A stretch of 64,000 nt of DNA from Clostridium putrefaciens (GTDB lineage: Bacteria > Bacillota > Clostridia > Clostridiales > Clostridiaceae), in assembly GCF_900461105.1 (NCBI RefSeq), contig NZ_UFWZ01000001.1, positions 2,507,001 through 2,571,000 on the forward strand, read 5' to 3'. Shown here piece by piece: positions 62,861-64,000 of the stretch. Position numbers and translations under genes: made by a program. Numbering within the stretch: the first letter of the stretch is position 1; each line of letters starts with the position of its first letter. The notes beneath the pieces are model-generated. The model saw nothing but the letters and a program-made list of their open reading frames with translations. It did no database searches and was not told the origin of the DNA.

Positions 62861-63571
62861 TTAACCTTTTATCTTAATATTAATATTGTTTACTCTTGCA
62901 AAGTCTTTTGCAAGTGGAGTTACTATAGAACCTTTATATATCAAAATTTCATTTAATCCTTCTCTTTTTAAGTTTCTGATATCAACTTCTGATATTAACT
63001 TTTTGTTTAATACTGCACTTAAACACTTGTTATTATCTGGTTTTTCTATCTTACAACTCTCTTTAGCTAAAGGCTTTGTTAAAGCTTCAACATTATCATT
63101 TTCTTTAGTATTACCTAAGATAGCTCTTAGTGATTTAAACTCTATCCCAAAAGATACAAGCTTGTTTTTATAACCTTCAAATACTTCTAATAATGCTTTT
63201 GGTGATTTATCTTCATGCGCTTTATACTGTAATCCTTTTTCTAAGGCATATAACTTCTTACCTTTTAAAAGCATATCTATAATAACTTTTTCCTTAGGTG
63301 AATTTCCATATCCCTTTGATATATTAACTAATTCGTTATTAGAAAGATTTTGTATTAATATAATTTCATAAGAATCTATATCTTTCATAGTATCTATATA
63401 ATCCACTGACATTTCATTTTGCTCTATTCTACCCTTAACTATAGGGCATAAATCCTTAGTATCTTCTAGTATTAATACTGACTTTTTACTTACACTACTA
63501 GTTTCCATCATAAGCTTAATTCTCTTCATAACTTCCTTAGTTATAATATCTACTAAATTATCTTTATTCAT
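62861..63571 (-). CDS. Firmicute ethanolamine-utilization accessory protein
   Basis: A 236-residue soluble protein found in Firmicute eut operons (the family usually named only 'ethanolamine utilization protein'). Its N-terminal helix NLVDIITKEVMKRIKLMM resembles peptides that target proteins to microcompartments. The middle has an alternating strand and helix pattern (SYEIILIQNLSN, VIIDMLLKGKKLYALEKGL) and the C-terminus TPLAKDFARVNNINIKI. Chemical role unknown. AAAGGAG sets the start at 63571. It lies 27 bp after eutJ. Confidence 0.82.
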   Translation of the reverse strand: MNKDNLVDIITKEVMKRIKLMMETSSVSKKSVLILEDTKDLCPIVKGRIEQNEMSVDYIDTMKDIDSYEIILIQNLSNNELVNISKGYGNSPKEKVIIDMLLKGKKLYALEKGLQYKAHEDKSPKALLEVFEGYKNKLVSFGIEFKSLRAILGNTKENDNVEALTKPLAKESCKIEKPDNNKCLSAVLNKKLISEVDIRNLKREGLNEILIYKGSIVTPLAKDFARVNNINIKIKG

Positions 63572-63597
63572 AGGCTCAACTCCTTTCATTAGATAAA

Positions 63598-64000
63598 TTA
63601 TTGTTTATCAGCACAATTAATTGCAATTCCTAAAGGAGTAACTAAAAATGGATTTAATGGCTTAATTGTTTCTATTCCTGTTTCTTTTTGAATTACTTTT
63701 TCAAAATTCTTTAAACAACAGGTACCACCAACTAAATAAATTTTATCTACATCGAATGCTTTTATATGTGTGTTAATAATAGATGCTACCTTTTGAATAA
63801 CAGGAGTTACCATATGAAATATCTCTTCTTGATTTTTAGTACTCTTTTTCTTTTCTTCTGCATCTTCAAATGGAATCTTATAAGCACCTGCAATTACCAA
63901 AGATAACTGTGTACCTCCTGTAGCTTCATCTGCGGTATATATAACCTTACCATCTTTAAATATGGAAAGACCCGTAGTACCACCACCTACATCTACAACT
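63598..64000 (-). CDS. eutJ: EutJ, chaperone-like ATPase, partial (runs off the right edge)
   Basis: The C-terminal 133 residues of an actin/Hsp70-fold protein of the eut operon. The frame is open to the window end, so the N-terminus is missing. The visible part shows the phosphate-binding strand VVDVGGGTTGLSIFKDG, the EATGGTQLS segment, DKIYLVGGTCCLKNFEKV with the second nucleotide-binding strand, and the end FLVTPLGIAINC. EutJ is thought to help reactivate or assemble microcompartment enzymes. It lies first among the visible eut genes. Confidence 0.93.
   Translation of the reverse strand, partial: VVDVGGGTTGLSIFKDGKVIYTADEATGGTQLSLVIAGAYKIPFEDAEEKKKSTKNQEEIFHMVTPVIQKVASIINTHIKAFDVDKIYLVGGTCCLKNFEKVIQKETGIETIKPLNPFLVTPLGIAINCADKQ

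Overview
The window is very AT-rich, densely coded DNA from a spore-forming low-GC Firmicute, most likely a Clostridium. The signs are strong purine-rich ribosome binding sites, frequent TTG/GTG starts, the two-subunit glycine decarboxylase GcvPA/GcvPB, a T-box leader on thrS, an M-box leader on mgtA, a SigI/RsgI-type protein, a SleB-like hydrolase and a microcompartment-type ethanolamine locus. I cannot fix the species. There are no rRNA or tRNA genes, CRISPR arrays, prophages or complete IS elements.

Layout. 0-5.7 kb: aldehyde dehydrogenase, a protein joining a SigI-like C-terminal domain to an RsgI-like anti-sigma region, a small glutaredoxin, an RluF-type pseudouridine synthase and a polysaccharide deacetylase. 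5.7-13.4 kb: alpha/beta hydrolase, sortase, a two-gene ABC exporter, ispF, a RAYT-type Y1 transposase, a 3-methyladenine glycosylase and a decayed MupG/DUF871 gene. This stretch is peppered with short copies of GTGAACTGTCCCC, often inside hairpins. The family recurs only near 24.8 kb, so it looks like a REP-like family served by the local RAYT. 13.4-20 kb: AI-2E-type permease, DUF4097 protein, MATE transporter and a large AraC regulator with a glycoside-hydrolase-like tail. 20-23.1 kb: Mg2+ ATPase MgtA behind an M-box riboswitch with terminator, then a 35-codon acidic/proline leader ORF, then a 17-bp hairpin separating the only good Shine-Dalgarno sequence from the mgtA start codon.

23-33 kb: cysteine-rich small protein, metallo-hydrolase, an orphan promoter-terminator unit with no long ORF, then gcvT-gcvH-gcvPA-gcvPB-lpdA with lplA. 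Together these make the glycine cleavage system and attach lipoate to its H protein. 32-42 kb: M42 peptidase, stand-alone ATP-cone protein, CorA-type transporter, thrS with T-box, LysM/SleB hydrolase, aldo/keto reductase, bL25/Ctc and RidA. 42-54 kb: a cysteine-cluster protein, PII-like plus DUF1538 pair, second MATE transporter, secreted amidase-domain protein, LtaS-like enzyme, ABC exporter and a triple-rhodanese lipoprotein. 53.5-57.6 kb: a glycerate catabolic cassette (kinase, GntP permease, CdaR regulator) with a histidine-kinase remnant just upstream. 57.9-60 kb: a membrane-anchored glucosaminidase-like protein and a pentapeptide-repeat protein. 60.2-64 kb: the distal end of an ethanolamine utilization operon on the minus strand (eutJ, a Firmicute eut accessory gene, eutN, a PduT-like shell protein, eutH, eutQ), running off the right edge.

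The most unusual items are the layered mgtA leader, the RAYT/REP-like colonisation with a gene remnant bounded by repeats, the SigI-C/RsgI fusion and the orphan transcription unit at 24.9-25.3 kb.
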